Positions 8,707-17,886 are shown, numbered from the stretch's first letter. The stretch: DNA of 64,000 nt from Saccharopolyspora spinosa NRRL 18395 (GCF_000194155.1 NZ_GL877878.1:774458-838457); one strand, 5' to 3'. Notes: a model not told the origin generated them from the letters alone. Made by a program: numbers and translations.

Positions 8707-9486
8707 CTACAAGACGCGGAAGTCGGCGAAGTCGAAACCGGGCGAGACCACGCAGCTGACCAGCGCTTCCACGGTCGCCGCCGCGGAGGCGCGCTGCCAG
8801 GTGCCGGCCGGGACGACCGCCTGCGGCGCCTGACCGGCACCAGCGCCGAGCACCGCCTGCTCGGGTTCGGCGACCGGGTTCGGCCCGTCCCCGCCTAGCG
8901 AAAGCGTCAGTGGCCCGCCCCGGTGCCACAACCACAACTCGTCGGAAGCGACGGTGTGCCATGCGGATTGCTGTCCGGGCGGGAGCAGGAAGTAGATCAT
9001 CGTGGCGGTCGGCCGCAGGCCGCCGTTGTGCTCGATCCCGGCCGGGCTGGCCCAGGTCCGCCGGTACCAGCCGCCCTCCGGATGCGGCAGCAGGTCGAAC
9101 TCCTCGGCGGTGCGGCTGCGTGTCTCCAAGCTCAGGAACCGGCCCGAGACATCGCGCCGCGCGTAGCGGACGCCGATCACCGACTCCCGCTCCAGCGGCC
9201 CGTACACGTGCGGGAACAACACGTCCGCCGGCACGCCTTCGGGAGGCGTCGGGTTCGCCGCTTCCCACCGCACCGGCGCGGACAGCTTCGCCGGGTCCAG
9301 CTCCAGTGCGATCATCGGTTCGGTCTCGTCGCGGTAGAGGGTGTTCGCCACGGCGAGCGTTGTGCGCACGTCCGGGGAGCAGTGCACGAACCCGTCGGTG
9401 TCGAGGCTCGCGGCGCGGATCGGGGAGTCGCGGTCGGCGTGGAAGGTGTTCAGCGGCAGCAGGTGCAGCAGCGTCGATCCAGTCAC
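8707..9486 (-). CDS. DUF952 - cupin (DUF985-like) fusion protein
   Basis: 259 aa in two parts. Residues 1-110 are DUF952 (HLLPLNTFHADR, DGFVHCSP, ANTLYRDETEPMIALELD, LFPHVYGPL). Residues 130-259 are a cupin of the DUF985/YML079w type (DLLPHPEGGWYRRTW, TATMIYFLLPPGQQSAWH, ELWLWHRGGPLTL, VSCVVSPGFDFADF). DUF952 resembles a glutathione-S-transferase or ADP-ribosylation-related fold of unknown role, and the cupin half may bind a sugar or metal. The fusion makes functional coupling of the two domains likely, but the reaction is unknown. Confidence 0.85.
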   Translation of the reverse strand: MTGSTLLHLLPLNTFHADRDSPIRAASLDTDGFVHCSPDVRTTLAVANTLYRDETEPMIALELDPAKLSAPVRWEAANPTPPEGVPADVLFPHVYGPLERESVIGVRYARRDVSGRFLSLETRSRTAEEFDLLPHPEGGWYRRTWASPAGIEHNGGLRPTATMIYFLLPPGQQSAWHTVASDELWLWHRGGPLTLSLGGDGPNPVAEPEQAVLGAGAGQAPQAVVPAGTWQRASAAATVEALVSCVVSPGFDFADFRVL

Positions 9487-9627
9487 CCCGACAGTCTCTC
9501 CTGATCGGTACGGCCGACGCGATCTACCACCCGCGTGGCTCCAAGGGCCGCCCGGCGGTGCCGCAACACACCCGTGAAGCGGTGGCCGAAGCCCCGGCGA
9601 TTCCAGACGGAAGCGCCTTCGAGTCGA

Positions 9628-10674
9628 TCACACGTCGGCGGCGAGCTGCCTGACCTGCTCGATGAGCTTGGCGCGACCGGCCGCGTCGCCCGCCAGCGGT
9701 GTGACGTTGAGGGTCGTGACCCCGGACTCCTTCAGCGCCGCCAGCCGCTCCTTGACGTGGCCCACCGGGCCGACGAGCGACGTCTTCTCCAACAGCTCGC
9801 GGGGAACCGCCGCGGCGGCCTCGTCCTTCTTGCCGCTGAGGTAGAGGTCCTGGATCAGCTCGGCCTCCGCCTCGAAGCCATAACGGCGGGCCAGGTTGTT
9901 GTAGAAGTTCTTGCCCTTCGCACCCATCCCGCCGACGTAGAGCGCCAGGTGCGGCCGCGCGAAATCCAGCAGGTCGTCGAGGCCTTCGCCGATGGCCAGC
10001 GGTGCCTGGGCGACCACGTCCAGCGGCGGCAGCGTCGCGTCGCGCTTAGCCTTGCCAGCCGCCAGCGGCTCGCCCCACACCTCGGCCGCCCGCTCCGGCA
10101 GGTAGAAGATCGGCTCCCAGGCCTCGGCGATCTCGGCGACCAGCTCGACGTTCTTCGGGCCGATCGCGGCGATCATGATCGGGATCCGGTCGCGCACCGG
10201 GTGGTTGATGAGCTTCAGCGGCTTGCCCAGCCCCGTGCCCTGGTCGGCGGGCAGCGGGATGCTGTAGTGCTTGCCCTCGTGCTGCACCTTCTCGCGGCGC
10301 CAGACCTGCCGGCAGATGTCGACGATCTCGCGGGTGCGGCCCAGCGGCGCGTGGTAAGGCAACCCGTGGAAGCCCTCGATGACCTGCGGTCCGGACGCGC
10401 CGATGCCGAGCGTGAAGCGGCCGTCGGAGACGAAGTCCATGCCCGCGGCGGTCATCGCGGTCAGCGTCGGCGTGCGGGTGTAGATCTGCAGGATGCCGGA
10501 GGCGATCTCCAGGCGTTCGGTGCGGGCGGCGATGAAGCCCATCTGGCTCACCGCGTCGAACGAGTAGGCCTCCGGGACGTACACGATGTCCAGCCCGGCC
10601 TTCTCGTAGGTGGCCAGGTCGTCGACGGTCTCCTTGAAACCGCCGCTGTAGTTCAGCGGCATCCCGATGCGCAT
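9628..10674 (-). CDS. LLM-class F420-dependent oxidoreductase
   Basis: 348 aa with the luciferase-like TIM-barrel pattern: MRIGMPLNYSGGF at the start, AARTERLEIASGILQIYTRTP near 70, SDGRFTLGIGASGP near 104, and PIMIAAIGPKNVELVAEIA near 175. In actinobacteria this group uses reduced deazaflavin F420 rather than FMN to reduce or oxidise an unknown substrate. The RTPTLTAMTAAGMDFVSDGRF signature supports the MSMEG/Rv-type F420 subgroup. The gene stands alone between the DUF952 and Ppx genes. Confidence 0.88.
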   Translation of the reverse strand: MRIGMPLNYSGGFKETVDDLATYEKAGLDIVYVPEAYSFDAVSQMGFIAARTERLEIASGILQIYTRTPTLTAMTAAGMDFVSDGRFTLGIGASGPQVIEGFHGLPYHAPLGRTREIVDICRQVWRREKVQHEGKHYSIPLPADQGTGLGKPLKLINHPVRDRIPIMIAAIGPKNVELVAEIAEAWEPIFYLPERAAEVWGEPLAAGKAKRDATLPPLDVVAQAPLAIGEGLDDLLDFARPHLALYVGGMGAKGKNFYNNLARRYGFEAEAELIQDLYLSGKKDEAAAAVPRELLEKTSLVGPVGHVKERLAALKESGVTTLNVTPLAGDAAGRAKLIEQVRQLAADV

Positions 10675-10924
10675 GGGCCGAACCTTTCCGGTCTGTGGCA
10701 GCGGTGATGCCGGGGCGCCGGCCGCGCCGCCGAGGCTGTCCCGAGGCTACCGCCGGGTAAACGTCGCCGGGGGTCCTACCAGGACCGCGGGTTGTGACGC
10801 ACATCTCAAGAAAACCTTGGGGTGGCTGGATTTTCGGCCGAAATGACCCCGACAATGGGGACATGCCGTCCATTGAGTCCACTGCGCTGCGCCACGAGCC
10901 GCGCGGTGCGCGGGTGGTCGCGGC

Positions 10925-11890
10925 ATGAAATTGGCTCTGCTGGACATCGGGTCGACCGCTGCGCGCCTCGAGGTGGTCGACCTCGACCGGTCCCGCATGC
11001 CCCGCGCCGACTGGAGCGTGAAGGCCCGGACCAGGCTCGCCGAGCACACCGGGGCGGACGGACTTGTCACCGAGTCAGGCGTCGAGCTCGCGGTGCGGGC
11101 GGTGCAGCACTGCGTGCGCGCGGCCGCGGATCAGTGCCCCGACGCGCTGGTCGCTTACGGCACCTCGGCGGTGCGGGACGCGGCCAACGGCGCGGAACTG
11201 CGGCAGCGGCTCAGCGATGCGGCCGGGGAGCGGATCGGCGTGCTCAGCCCGCGCGACGAAGCAGCCGTCACCTACCACGCCGCCCGGCGCTGGCACGGCC
11301 GTTCCGGCCCGACGCTGACCACAGTGGACATCGGCGGCGGCACCATCGACGTGGCCACCGGCATCGGCGGCGAGCCCTCCGACGTGGTCTCGCTGCCGTT
11401 CGGCGCGGCCCGGCTGACCAGGCAGTACCTGCCGGACGACCCGCCGCGGTCGAAGCAGGTCGACAAGCTCGTCGCGGCGGTCCGCGGCACCATCCCGTCC
11501 TCGCTGCGCACCTTCGCCGACCGCGACCTCGGGCACCCGGTGGCGCTGTCCAAGGTGCTGCGCCAGCTCGCGGTGCTCACCGAGAGCTCGCCGGGCAAGG
11601 TGGCCCGCCACCCCGACCGGCTGTCCCGCGCGAAGCTCCGCCCCTGGATTCCGAAGCTTGCCGAGCTGGACCAGAAGCAGCGGGCGGCGCTGCCAGGCGT
11701 GTCGCGCAGCCGCGCCCGCCGCATCCTGGCCGGCGCCATCGTCGCCGAGCTGATCCTGCGCACCATCGGCGTGGACGAGCTGGAGATCTGCCCGTGGGGG
11801 CTGCGCGAAGGCCTGGTCTTCCGGTTCGCCGAAGCGCACGACGACACCGACGGCGACGCCCTCCAGCTGATGGCCACGCTCTTCAGCTGA
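10925..11890 (+). CDS. Ppx/GppA-family phosphatase
   Basis: 321 aa of the ASKHA fold: phosphate-1 loop LLDIGSTAARLEVV (residues 4-17), YGTSAVRDAAN (about 78), and phosphate-2 loop TVDIGGGTIDVATG (about 133). The conserved LPFGAARLTRQYL follows at about 157. The family hydrolyses polyphosphate or pppGpp. It is close to the usual 310-320 aa length of the actinobacterial short forms that lack the HD domain. It is monocistronic, divergent from the LLM enzyme, and followed by the holin-like gene. Which substrate is used cannot be read from sequence. Confidence 0.9.
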   Translation: MKLALLDIGSTAARLEVVDLDRSRMPRADWSVKARTRLAEHTGADGLVTESGVELAVRAVQHCVRAAADQCPDALVAYGTSAVRDAANGAELRQRLSDAAGERIGVLSPRDEAAVTYHAARRWHGRSGPTLTTVDIGGGTIDVATGIGGEPSDVVSLPFGAARLTRQYLPDDPPRSKQVDKLVAAVRGTIPSSLRTFADRDLGHPVALSKVLRQLAVLTESSPGKVARHPDRLSRAKLRPWIPKLAELDQKQRAALPGVSRSRARRILAGAIVAELILRTIGVDELEICPWGLREGLVFRFAEAHDDTDGDALQLMATLFS

Positions 11891-12006
11891 CCCTGAGATC
11901 ACCCCGGGATCACCCGGAGATCGCACCGCGCTGCGAGCGGAGCACCACTGGACGCCGGTAGCGTCGTCGATGTTCGTGGCGGACACCCGCAGGGAGGGGG
12001 CGCGTA

Positions 12007-12396
12007 GTGGCACTTCTGCTGCACATCCTGATCACAATGGTGGCGGTGTGGATCACCACCGCGCTGCCCGGGATCACCCTGGAAGGCGAGGACACCACGG
12101 CGAAGATCCTCACGCTGCTGGCGGTATCGGTGATCTTCGGCATCGTCAACGTGGTGCTCAAGCCGATCGCCAAGACGCTGGGCTGCCTGCTCTACCTGCT
12201 GACCCTCGGGCTGTTCGGCCTGGTGGTCAACGCGCTGCTGTTCTGGCTGACCAGCTACCTGGCCGGGGAGCTCCGCCTGCCGTTCCACGTCGACGGCTTC
12301 TGGCCGGCGTTCTGGGGCGCGTTGATAGTCACGATCGTCAGCAGCGCGTTGGCGGGCATCGTGCGCCGCGCCAGGCCGCGGGTGGAGGAGCGCTGA
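12007..12396 (+). CDS. Phage holin family 4 superfamily-type membrane protein
   Basis: 129 aa, GTG start at 12007 preceded by GGGAGGGGG. Four hydrophobic helices (residues about 2-20, 33-50, 55-83, 95-118) with FGIVNVVLKPIAKTL and LTLGLFGLVVNALLFWL are the hallmark of the Phage_holin_4_2 / YvlD-like family. Chromosomal members are widespread inner-membrane proteins not tied to prophages. No phage genes adjoin it, so a lysis role is unlikely here. Confidence 0.85.
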   Translation: MALLLHILITMVAVWITTALPGITLEGEDTTAKILTLLAVSVIFGIVNVVLKPIAKTLGCLLYLLTLGLFGLVVNALLFWLTSYLAGELRLPFHVDGFWPAFWGALIVTIVSSALAGIVRRARPRVEER

Positions 12397-12501
12397 CGTT
12401 CGAGTGGTCCCCTCCCAAAACGCCGCGAAACGGCTGGCGCGCCGGATATCCTGCTGATCAAGTCCGTCCACAGGGGATCTCGGTGAACCACGGAGTCGGC
12501 G

Positions 12502-13245
12502 ATGCTATGCAGCCTTCGGGAGTTCGACGGCCTGCTGCGTGACAGCGAGGTCGGGCCGGAGATCGCGGCGTTCCTGATCGCGGAACCGCAGGCGGCCTCC
12601 GCAGGGCCGCGGGGCGAGCGGTGGGCCGAACTGGCAGCGAACCTGGCCCGCGCATCGGTGTTCGGATTCGCGCAGGTCAGCAACCCCGGCGAAGCGGATT
12701 TGCGGGCCGTCGTGGCGGTCGGCAACCACCACGCGGCGCGGGTGCTGGTGCGGGGTGAGTCGGTGACCACGCAGCAGGTTCGCCCCGATGCGCCGTGGCC
12801 CGCGCTGGTGGGCTGCCTGCCGGACCGCGAACCGGCCGGGGGCTGCGAGGTCACCGTGCCCACCCGGGTGCTGGCCGAGGCGCGCGCCGAGGCCGCGAAG
12901 CGCGAGGACCGCCAGGTGGACTGGCTCGCCTACGAGCTCAAGCGCCGCCAGGTTCCCCCGGAGGACGCGCAGGCCGTGGGGGACCTGATGCGGCGGGCGG
13001 ATGGGATGACCGCCAAGCTTTCCGTGGGCTTGCGCGTGGCGGCCGGCGCGGTGCGCAGCGGGCCGTTCGAGATCGAGGTGCACCACGCGCCGACCGGGCG
13101 GGCCGCGTTGATCCCGGAGTCACCGGACGACACCTTCACCGTGGTCGCCCCGGCCGGTGCCTACCTGCTCGGCCGGACGCTCCAGGAGTACGTCGAGAGC
13201 CTGTGGGTGAACACCAGCGACCACACCCAACCGCTGCCGCGCTGA
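12502..13245 (+). CDS. ESX secretion-associated EspG-like protein
   Basis: 247 aa. The layout follows EspG chaperones of type VII secretion: LREFDGLLRDSEVGPEIAAF at the N-terminus, a beta-rich segment with VRPDAPWPALVGCLPD near residue 100, a helical segment (YELKRRQVPPEDAQAVGDLM, about 142) and a closing TVVAPAGAYLLGRTLQEYVESL. EspG proteins hold PE/PPE or WXG100-like substrates before export. No ESX gene is adjacent, as is usual for the scattered homologues in Pseudonocardiaceae. The match rests on pattern similarity rather than a catalytic motif. The ATG at 12502 has GGAGTCGGCG just upstream. Confidence 0.65.
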   Translation: MLCSLREFDGLLRDSEVGPEIAAFLIAEPQAASAGPRGERWAELAANLARASVFGFAQVSNPGEADLRAVVAVGNHHAARVLVRGESVTTQQVRPDAPWPALVGCLPDREPAGGCEVTVPTRVLAEARAEAAKREDRQVDWLAYELKRRQVPPEDAQAVGDLMRRADGMTAKLSVGLRVAAGAVRSGPFEIEVHHAPTGRAALIPESPDDTFTVVAPAGAYLLGRTLQEYVESLWVNTSDHTQPLPR

Positions 13246-13321
13246 GGCCCGCCCGGAACTCCCCTCCGGCGGCTGTGCGGCTCGGGCTGCCCGCGACCGC
13301 GGCGCTGCCCCGATGGCGGGC

Positions 13322-13527
13322 TGGCCCGCCGACCTGGTGCAAGCGATTCGCGGTCGCCAGTACCGCTGCCACGGCGGGCCCGAGTTCGACGGGCGGCTGA
13401 TCAGCGCGCTGGACGTCGACGAGCTGCCGCGTTGGCCGCCGACCTGGCCGCGCACGATATCCGCAGCATCGCGATCACCTCGGTCTTCTCGCCGGTGACC
13501 AGCGATTTCGAGGTGTTGGCAAAGTAG
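13322..13527 (+). pseudogene. Fragment of hydantoinase/oxoprolinase subunit A (N-terminal region)
   Basis: Two frames together read RGRQYRCHGGPEFDGRLISALDVDEL and then AADLAAHDIRSIAITSVFSPVTSDFEVL, stopping at TAG 13525. This resembles the N-terminal part of HyuA/OxoA proteins (the segment with IRSIAITSVFSPV). A frameshift near 13426 separates the halves, and neither the ATPase core nor the rest of the gene is present. It is a dead remnant of an ATP-dependent hydantoin or oxoproline hydrolase. Confidence 0.55.
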
Positions 13528-13625
13528 GCCAATCGGCGTGTCGTTCACCCGGCACGCGAACAGGAGGTGCGCTCTGGGGCGATAGCCTGGGGCCTGACCA
13601 GCTGCGACGGGGAAAGAGGGCAAAC

Positions 13626-14345
13626 GTGGAACTGCTGCTGCTGTCGAGTTCGATGAAGCACGGCACGGGTTTCCTCGAACACGCCATGCCGGCGGTGGCC
13701 GAACTGCTGGCGGGGCGCGAGCGGCTGCTGTTTGTCCCGTTCGCCAAGCGCGACCACGACGGCTACACGGCCACCGTGCAGTCCGCGGTCGCGCCGCTCG
13801 GGATCACCGTCGACGGCATCCACCAAGCGGATGACCCGGTGGTGGCGGTGCGCGAGGCCCAAGCGGTGTTCATCGGCGGCGGTAACACCTTCCGCCTGCT
13901 TTCCACGTTGCACCGCCTCGCCCTGGTCACCGCGTTGCGCGAAGCCGTCCGCGGCGGCACGCCGTACATGGGCGCGAGCGCGGGCACCAACATGGCCTGT
14001 CCCAGCCTGCGCACCAGCAACGACATGCCGATCGTTGAGCCGCCGTCGTTCGAGGCGATCGGGCTCGTGCCGTTCCAGATCAACCCGCACTACCAGGACC
14101 CCGACCCGGGCAGCACGCACATGGGCGAGACCCGGGAGCAGCGGATCGAGGAATTCCTCGAGGACAACGACGTTCCGGTGCTGGGCATCCGGGAAGGGGC
14201 CTGGCTGCGGGTTCGAGGCGAGCACGCCGAACTCGGGGGCAGCAGCGGGGCGAGACTGTTCACCCGAGGTGCCGAACCCCGGGAGCTCGAGCCCGGCGAT
14301 GACGCCACGTTCCTCTTGCACACCGAGCCGCACTACGACTCCTGA
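13626..14345 (+). CDS. pepE: Peptidase E (alpha-aspartyl dipeptidase, family S51)
   Basis: 239 aa, GTG start at 13626. The class I glutamine-amidotransferase-like fold carries the serine nucleophile elbow GASAGTN (Ser about 118), NDMPIVEP (Asp about 136) and INPHYQDP (His about 157), the catalytic set of PepE. VFIGGGNTFRLL near 83 and PFAKRDHDGYT near 38 are family signatures. It cleaves N-terminal Asp-X dipeptides in the cytosol. Its last 86 bp overlap the convergent EamA gene. Confidence 0.9.
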   Translation: MELLLLSSSMKHGTGFLEHAMPAVAELLAGRERLLFVPFAKRDHDGYTATVQSAVAPLGITVDGIHQADDPVVAVREAQAVFIGGGNTFRLLSTLHRLALVTALREAVRGGTPYMGASAGTNMACPSLRTSNDMPIVEPPSFEAIGLVPFQINPHYQDPDPGSTHMGETREQRIEEFLEDNDVPVLGIREGAWLRVRGEHAELGGSSGARLFTRGAEPRELEPGDDATFLLHTEPHYDS

Positions 14346-15270
14346 CGCGCGGCAGCCGAGCGCGGGTCCGGTTGGCGAACCAGATCGCCCCGACCACCAG
14401 CGCGCAACCGGTTAGCTGACTGGCTGTAGGGGTCTCGCGCAGCACCAGCATGCCGAGCCCGATGGCCATGACGGGCTGCAACAACAGCAGTGCGGCCGAG
14501 GCGTTCGGCGCGAGCCGAGAGGTGCCCCTGCCGATCAGCAGCCACGCGACGACCTGCCCCAACAGCGCCAATGCGGCGATCCAGCCCCACGAAGCGGCGG
14601 GGATGTCCAACGGCAGGCCAGTGACCAGCAGCCCGATCGCGCCCGAGGTGACGGCCGCAGACGCGGTCGACACGCACACCGGGGTGACGAAGTGGTGCGG
14701 CGAACGCTCCCCGGCCAGCCGGGTCAGGTACAGGTAGACCGCGTACGCCACCCCGGCGGCGATGCCCAGCACGGTGCCCCGCACCGGGTTGACGGCCTGC
14801 TGGCTCCCGCTGAGCGCGCCGCCTGCCATCGCGAGCCCGCCGAGCATCAGCGGGCTCAGGTGCAGGAAGCGGCGCGGAATCTGCGTCCCGCTGAAAATGC
14901 GTGCCAGCAAGGGGAAAGCCAGCACCTGGACGTTGATCAGCACGGTCGAGATGGCGGCGCCGACGTCCAGGATGCTGACGGTCCACATCACGTAGTCGAT
15001 GCCCAGGAAGACGCCGGCGAGCGCGGACCAGGCCTGCAACCGCCACGGCAGGGCCCGGTTGCGGCGTGCCTCGAACAGCAGCATCGGCACGAGCGGCACC
15101 AATGCGATGGCGCAGCGCAGGAACGCGGCCGTCCCGGCATCGATGTCGGCGAGCTTGACGAACACGGCCGACGCGGACAGGCAAGCAGCGCCGCTGATCA
15201 CCAGCACTGCGGCAGCGGGATCCGGTCCGGTCCGCCGAGTGCGGGCGGGATCTGCCGATGCGGTCCTCAC
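14260..15270 (-). CDS. EamA-family (DMT superfamily) exporter
   Basis: 336 aa with ten hydrophobic helices in two EamA repeats (residues about 20-155 and 165-300). Typical features are FLRCAIALVPLVPMLL, LQAWSALAGVFLGIDYVMW and TNRTR-like basic ends. Members export amino acids or other small metabolites. The Arg-rich last 40 residues extend beyond the family end into the pepE overlap and may be passenger sequence. The divergent LysR regulator at 15345 is the likely controller, with a promoter gap of only 74 bp. Substrate unknown. Confidence 0.88.
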   Translation of the reverse strand: MRTASADPARTRRTGPDPAAAVLVISGAACLSASAVFVKLADIDAGTAAFLRCAIALVPLVPMLLFEARRNRALPWRLQAWSALAGVFLGIDYVMWTVSILDVGAAISTVLINVQVLAFPLLARIFSGTQIPRRFLHLSPLMLGGLAMAGGALSGSQQAVNPVRGTVLGIAAGVAYAVYLYLTRLAGERSPHHFVTPVCVSTASAAVTSGAIGLLVTGLPLDIPAASWGWIAALALLGQVVAWLLIGRGTSRLAPNASAALLLLQPVMAIGLGMLVLRETPTASQLTGCALVVGAIWFANRTRARLPRVRSRSAARCARGTWRHRRARAPGVRHLG

Positions 15271-15344
15271 CAGGCCAAAGATGCCAGCGACGATCGAAAG
15301 GCACTACTCACTGTTTTTACCGAAAAAGCATTAGTCTTGCTTAC

Positions 15345-16244
15345 GTGTTTTCCTGGGATCGGCTCCGGGTGTTCGCGGCGGTCGCGGAGCACGGCTCCGT
15401 CCACGCGGCAGCGGAGTCGCTGCACATAACGGGCCCGGCGGTGTCGCAGCACCTGCGAAAGCTGGAGCGGGAGGTCGCCAGCCGCCTGGTGGAGCCGAAC
15501 GGCAGAGGTATCCGCCTGACCCACGCTGGCCGCCTGCTCGCGGTGTCCGCGCGGGAAATGGTGGCGGCCGCAGCCCGAGCGGAAACGGATCTCGCGGACC
15601 TGGACGGCCTGGTCGCCGGCCCGCTGCGCATCGGAGCAGTCGCCTCAGCCCTGCGTTCCCTGGTGCCACAGGCGCTGAAGGCGCTGACCACCCGGCACCC
15701 GAGGCTCGCCCCGGAGGTGCACGACGGAGAAGCGGTGCAGATGCTTCCCGCGCTGTGCAACGGAGAACTTGACGTTGTGGTCCTGGAGAGCTGGACCCAC
15801 TGCCCGACGCCGATCCCGAAGGGAGTCCAAGTCAAAAGGGTGCTGCACGAGCGCGCGCTTCTAGCGGTCCCAGCAGACCACCCGCACGCCAACCTGAAGT
15901 CGGCGAAGCTGGCGGACCTGCAAGACCAGCTGTGGGCCACGTGCCCACCAGGCACGGACACCTACGAGGCCCTGGTCCAACTACTGCGGACGAACGACCA
16001 CCACGAGATCGACATCCGCTATCACGTGGCGGACGGTGCCACTCAGCTGCGACTGGTGGCGGCGAGCCTGGCGGTAGCCCTGATCCCGGAGATGGTCGCG
16101 ACCCCAACCCCACCAGGCGTAACGCTGCTCCCTTGCGAACCAGGTGCAACGAGAGACATCCTGGCGGCGACGAAGAAGGCCGACGAAACGCCCCAAGCCC
16201 GAGCCTTCACGAGAGAGCTCCGAGAAACAGCCTGCGCGATCTGA
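15345..16244 (+). CDS. LysR-family transcriptional regulator
   Basis: 299 aa from GTG 15345. The N-terminal HTH reads FSWDRLRVFAAVAEHGSVHAAAESLHITGPAVSQHLRKLE (residues 2-41). A periplasmic-binding-protein-like effector domain runs from about residue 90 (GPLRIGAVASALRSLVP). An upstream in-frame extension to 15258 overlaps the divergent exporter start and is rejected. LysR proteins usually activate a divergent gene in response to an inducer, so the EamA exporter is the expected target. Confidence 0.9.
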   Translation: MFSWDRLRVFAAVAEHGSVHAAAESLHITGPAVSQHLRKLEREVASRLVEPNGRGIRLTHAGRLLAVSAREMVAAAARAETDLADLDGLVAGPLRIGAVASALRSLVPQALKALTTRHPRLAPEVHDGEAVQMLPALCNGELDVVVLESWTHCPTPIPKGVQVKRVLHERALLAVPADHPHANLKSAKLADLQDQLWATCPPGTDTYEALVQLLRTNDHHEIDIRYHVADGATQLRLVAASLAVALIPEMVATPTPPGVTLLPCEPGATRDILAATKKADETPQARAFTRELRETACAI

Positions 16245-16677
16245 AGGCGAGATCGGCTGCAGGGGGCTCTGAATATCATCAATTAGCTGCTCGGGATACT
16301 TGTGCCGAGCCTCACGGCCGCGTTTTAGCCGATCTTTGCGTACGGGTGACCGCGAAATCGATCTGGGCCCGGATGGCCTGGGGCAGCTGCGCCGATCGTT
16401 GCTGGGGTGCCGGTTTCGCCCGGTGCGCCTTGATTGTCCCCATGTCGCGTGCACGCCCTCTAACAGCGCAAATGCCGCCCGGATCCGTAGCGGCGAAAGG
16501 CTCGGTGCCCGGATCTGGCGCGCTTGCTCTGGGGCCTGCTCGGCTCCCGTTCGGCGATTCCCCTTGATCAGCGGCGTTGCTACGGAGAGGAGTTGATCAA
16601 AAAGTAATCTCAGATCCGATCGGGTGATGTGTTGAAGCATCCATAACGCTTAGTTACGGTCGGCTGTAGTGCATCGC
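16245..16677. other. Intergenic region, no gene recognised
   Basis: About 430 bp between the LysR gene and the leader of the C39 peptidase. The left part is GC-rich without a credible ORF, and the right part from 16560 is AT-richer and presumably holds the peptidase promoter. No specific box could be assigned. Confidence 0.5.
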
Positions 16678-16739
16678 GATCCGGTCACGAGGTTTCGACC
16701 GCGAGAGGACACCGCACCCCCGGCGGTGGCGACCGGATC
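16678..16739 (+). promoter_or_regulatory. Structured 5' leader of the C39 peptidase gene
   Basis: A perfect 9-bp inverted repeat (GATCCGGTC at 16678, GACCGGATC at 16731) encloses about 44 nt that include a second hairpin (CACCGCACCCCCGGCGGTG). It ends 23 nt before the GTG start. It could be a cis-regulatory RNA. It does not fit the c-di-AMP (ydaO) consensus that I know upstream of actinobacterial cell-wall hydrolases. Confidence 0.5.
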
Positions 16740-16762
16740 TTCCCCGACATGGAAAGGCATAC

Positions 16763-17728
16763 GTGCACAAGCATCGCAACGCGGGCGGTCACACCCCGAA
16801 GGCCGCGATCCGCGCACTCGTTGACAGGTTCCACCCGAAATCGGGCGGTGGCGCTCCGTCTTGCAAGGTGTCCGGCAAGGTCCTTTCGGCGGTCGTCGTC
16901 GGTGGCGCGATCATGGCGGTCGGCCATCCGCTGGTAGCGGGCGCAGCTCCAGTTCCAGCGCCCGCCCACGTCCGTGCCGCCCACGTCAACGCCGCCGACG
17001 CCGCGGTGCAGGCCCCGGCAGCGCCTCTCGATCAGGCAGCACCTGCGGCTCCGGCGGCACCTGCTGCGGCTCCGGCTCCGGCGGTTCCTCCGGCTCCGGA
17101 GGCTCCACCGGCCCCGGAGGCTCCACTAGCCCCGGCAGCTTCTCCGGCCCCGGCGGCTCCTCCCGCCCCGGCGGCACCGAGGGCTCCAGAGGTCGTTCCC
17201 CAGGCCGTCTCCAAGTCCGTCCCAGTCGACTACCAGGCGCAGCAGACCAGCTACTGGTGCGGCCCCACGGCGACCCGGATCGCGCTGTCCAGCATTACCG
17301 ACAAGCTGCCGGACCAGGGTTCGATAGCGACCGATCTCGGCACCACCGAGAACGGCACGGACCACATCGGCCAGGTCGTCGACGGACTCAACAGGGAGCT
17401 GGAAGGAACCGGCATCCACTACGTCACCCGCGACTGGGGCGACCGCCCGCTGATTCCGGAGATGACCCAGCAGCTGTGGTCGGACACGGTCCGCAACATC
17501 GACGCCGGCAAGGCGATGGTTGCCAACATCGTCGCGAAGCCCGGCAACCAGCCACCCGGCTACCCGTCGAGCGAGACGATCTACCACTACGTGGCGATCG
17601 TCGGCTACAACGCGGCGGACAAGACGGTGCACATCTCCGACCCCGCCCGGTTCAGCGGAATCGAGGACTACTGGCTGAGCCTCGACCAGATCGCCTCGCT
17701 GATCCAGCCCAAGGGCTACGCCGCCTGA
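16763..17728 (+). CDS. Secreted C39-family cysteine peptidase with Ala/Pro-rich linker
   Basis: 321 aa, GTG start with GGAAAGG upstream. A basic N-terminus and hydrophobic segment (VLSAVVVGGAIMAVGHPLVAG, residues 40-60) form a signal peptide. Residues 62-145 are a low-complexity Ala/Pro linker rich in APEAP units. The catalytic domain begins at about 155 with QQTSYWCGPTATRIAL (Cys nucleophile), followed by YHYVAIVGY (His) and ISDPAR (Asp). C39-like domains of this type are secreted proteases or wall-associated hydrolases, probably tethered through the Pro-rich stalk. A strong terminator follows. It appears monocistronic, with a structured leader. Confidence 0.85.
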   Translation: MHKHRNAGGHTPKAAIRALVDRFHPKSGGGAPSCKVSGKVLSAVVVGGAIMAVGHPLVAGAAPVPAPAHVRAAHVNAADAAVQAPAAPLDQAAPAAPAAPAAAPAPAVPPAPEAPPAPEAPLAPAASPAPAAPPAPAAPRAPEVVPQAVSKSVPVDYQAQQTSYWCGPTATRIALSSITDKLPDQGSIATDLGTTENGTDHIGQVVDGLNRELEGTGIHYVTRDWGDRPLIPEMTQQLWSDTVRNIDAGKAMVANIVAKPGNQPPGYPSSETIYHYVAIVGYNAADKTVHISDPARFSGIEDYWLSLDQIASLIQPKGYAA

Positions 17729-17749
17729 CGAACAACGCATACCGCGTAA

Positions 17750-17786
17750 GAAGTGAAGGCCCGCCCATCCGGCGGGCCTTCACTTC
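17750..17786 (+). terminator. Terminator of the C39 peptidase gene
   Basis: A 16-bp perfect stem (GAAGTGAAGGCCCGCC / GGCGGGCCTTCACTTC) with a 5-nt loop, 22 bp after the stop codon. No strong T-run follows, as is common in actinobacteria. Confidence 0.85.
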
Positions 17787-17886
17787 TCGGTGCGCGGGCC
17801 CACCGGCAGCGATCAAGCTATCGCCGACCGTCCGCTGACAGCCCAGCCGGTTTGGCCGGGGCTGACCGGAACCTCATGCGGCACGG

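Noticed and set aside
8262..8759. Plus-strand ORF with two hydrophobic stretches
   Set aside because: It overlaps the DUF952 gene end and changes composition along its length. Noted in the intergenic entry but not supported as a gene.
16640..16762. Possible c-di-AMP (ydaO) riboswitch upstream of the C39 peptidase
   Set aside because: The conserved ydaO core sequences that I know are absent; only an unassigned stem-loop structure can be claimed.
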